A stretch of 14,684 nucleotides of DNA, taken from contig CAYTNY010000053.1 of the NCBI GenBank assembly GCA_964439215.1, positions 1 through 14,684 of the forward strand, written 5' to 3'. Made by a program: the position numbers and the translations under genes. Source of the DNA: CAYTNY01 sp964439215. Lineage in GTDB: Bacteria > Oederibacteriota > PGYV01 > CAYTNY01. The notes beneath the pieces are model-generated. The model searched no databases and was not told the DNA's origin. It was given only the letters and a program-made list of their open reading frames with translations. Shown here in pieces: positions 13,439 to 14,684 of the stretch (position 1 is the stretch's first letter; every line of letters begins with the position of its first letter).

Positions 13439-14578
13439 ATGAAAATAAAATTCAAATGCGGGTTATGCGGAAAAAAGCAGATACTTGCCCTGACAGATCC
13501 AAACAAAGTTTATTTAATCGGCGCCAAAAAGCCGGACAGCAGTTTCCCGAAACAGCTTGATGCTGAATTGTGCGCCGTATCCCCCAAAAGAGGCGAAGCC
13601 CTTATAAGCGGCATACAGGCGCATATAAAATACAAAGACAACCAATGGCGGATTTACGACGGCATACCCAAAGAATACGATGAAAATATTGCGCCTGATA
13701 AAAAAAAGAACCCGTTCTCAATCTTTGGAACTTTTATAAAAAGAAACAAAGAATTTTCGCTTATCAGCAGAACTTCGGGAATTGAGCTGAAAAAAAATGA
13801 TTCCATATTTTTCGTCCCTTCTCCGTATTCAAAAAATAAATATATCCAGTCATGGTCAAAAGAACTCCCCGAAGACATTCTGAACCTTTGGCGCAGCACG
13901 CCAAAATCCAAAGCAAAACTTTTTGAAGGTTTCAAGTATACGGGCAAAGTAATTGACGATACCAAGACCATAACCCCGGCAATGAGCAGATTCAGCAAAA
14001 ATGTAAAAATAAACGGGGAAAATATCAACTACTGCACAGCAATAGATATAGTGGGTTTTACAAACATCACAAAGGAAGAACAGCCCATTGTCATATCGGA
14101 ATTCAATCATATTCTTGACCGGCTGCTGAAAGACTGCAGGGATTATATCTGCATACCCGTGGGAGACGGTATTTATCTCAATCTCCTGGGGCGCCGCGAA
14201 TCACACGACGAACACGTAAAATTCGCGCTTGATTTCATTGAAAATTTAAGAAAGGTCAATGAATCAAGAGTGAAGCCGTGGCACGTGCGCATAGCCCTGA
14301 CCCACGGCTACGACACCGTAATGACTGTAAAACTCGCGGACACGGAAATGGTAAACGTATACGGCAACTGCATAAACACAACCGCCAGGCTGCTTTCAAA
14401 CGACGACAAAAAAGAATCCGAACAGTCTTTCGGAGCAATCGTTGTGGGGACAACCACCCATCAGGAAATACACAATATGGAATACTACAAACTGAATTTC
14501 TCCCAGGAACCCGGAACAATTATAGACAAACACAAAAAAGAACATTACTATTACATCTACAAACGCAAGATAAAGTAA
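13439..14578 (+). CDS. FHA-domain class III nucleotidyl cyclase-like protein
   Basis: A 379-residue cytoplasmic protein starting MKIKFKCGLCGKKQ, with one CxxC knuckle (C7, C10). Residues 23-127 fit an FHA phosphothreonine-binding domain: VYLIGAKK, a SGIQAHIKYKDNQWRIYDG core (family form SrxHAxi...wxixD), FGTFIKRNKE in place of NGTfvNg, and LKKNDSIFF. Residues 197-376 are a class III cyclase catalytic domain: AIDIVGFTNI with metal Asp D203, VGDGIYLNL with D243, RIALTHG, and GNCINTTARL with transition-state N313 and R317. The base-selecting Lys before GD is Ile239, and the usual Asp is Asn306, so substrate choice (ATP, GTP or none) cannot be stated. The protein would couple a phosphorylation signal to cyclic nucleotide production. 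It is the only plus-strand gene; the ATG has AAAGG upstream. GTTCAAA repeats follow its stop within eight bases. Confidence 0.88.
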   Translation: MKIKFKCGLCGKKQILALTDPNKVYLIGAKKPDSSFPKQLDAELCAVSPKRGEALISGIQAHIKYKDNQWRIYDGIPKEYDENIAPDKKKNPFSIFGTFIKRNKEFSLISRTSGIELKKNDSIFFVPSPYSKNKYIQSWSKELPEDILNLWRSTPKSKAKLFEGFKYTGKVIDDTKTITPAMSRFSKNVKINGENINYCTAIDIVGFTNITKEEQPIVISEFNHILDRLLKDCRDYICIPVGDGIYLNLLGRRESHDEHVKFALDFIENLRKVNESRVKPWHVRIALTHGYDTVMTVKLADTEMVNVYGNCINTTARLLSNDDKKESEQSFGAIVVGTTTHQEIHNMEYYKLNFSQEPGTIIDKHKKEHYYYIYKRKIK

Positions 14579-14586
14579 AGTTCCAG

Positions 14587-14614
14587 GTTCAAAGTTCAAA
14601 GTTCAAAGTTCAAA
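14587..14614 (+). repeat. Four tandem GTTCAAA heptads after the cyclase stop
   Basis: Four exact tandem copies of GTTCAAA, followed by an A-rich stretch. They are complementary to CTTTGAAC at 14661-14668 and 14677-14684, so the transcript can fold into an 8-bp-stem hairpin with a long loop. The element continues past the window edge. Confidence 0.85.
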
Positions 14615-14684
14615 ACAAAAACAAAACCGGAACTTGTTATTTATGGTTTTATTGTTCTATCTTTGAACTGCCCTATCTTTGAAC

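Noticed and set aside
13654..14519. Minus-strand frames and a second plus-strand frame across the cyclase
   Set aside because: The cyclase frame has clear catalytic motifs; the others are shadows.

Overview
The window reads as bacterial chromosomal DNA from an uncultivated-type, diderm lineage. Features pointing there are large secreted proteins with Thr-every-second-residue linkers (TPTxTPT), DUF11 modules and FlgD/T9SS-like C-terminal Ig domains, together with intergenic GTTCAAA heptads. Such features are frequent in candidate phyla such as Goldbacteria, Omnitrophota and Aureabacteria and in Fibrobacterota. This placement is an inference; no marker gene is present. Eight protein genes are supported: seven on the minus strand and one, the last, on the plus strand. 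No RNA gene, insertion sequence or CRISPR array is seen.

Positions 1-2690 are clearly A+T-richer than the rest. They hold a secreted protein that runs off the left edge (GTG start at 1241, open to base 1) and a two-gene unit, a two-TM DUF2262-like protein (2007-2591) followed by a DUF4375/DMP19-family protein (1471-1989). The secreted gene and the DUF2262 gene share a duplicated leader (promoter-like block, AAGGGG ribosome site, GTG, A7 tract). In the second copy the A7 tract leaves the reading frame one base out.

Positions 2690-3254 are a repeat-rich spacer without a credible gene: a diverged ~51-bp direct repeat, GTTCAAA-type heptads and an orphan plus-strand terminator-like hairpin. Next, still on the minus strand, come a family 1 (GT-B) glycosyltransferase (3255-4478) and a small secreted protein with an NADase-type glycan-binding fold (4571-5158), the latter behind a good sigma70-like promoter.

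Positions 5409-13205 hold two tandem paralogous surface proteins of about 1,278 and 1,191 residues. They share an N-terminal cysteine-patterned domain, a DUF11-like domain, and a second DUF11 domain into which a concanavalin-like (LamG-type) domain appears to be inserted. Each then has a Thr-rich linker of about 290 residues and a different C-terminal half. The linkers match in length but differ in charge (Arg-bearing versus Asp-bearing). Each gene has its own strong promoter.

Positions 13439-14578 (plus strand, divergent) encode a zinc-knuckle-like/FHA/class III nucleotidyl cyclase fusion, a likely signalling protein. Most of the window therefore looks like cell-surface and glycan functions (secreted proteins, glycosyltransferase, lectin-like domains) with a signalling gene at the right edge. 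The most distinctive structural signal is a class of hairpins directly after the stop codons of three genes, built from the GTTCAAA heptads. In the two fully visible ones the stem mismatches become G-U pairs only in the RNA of the upstream gene.
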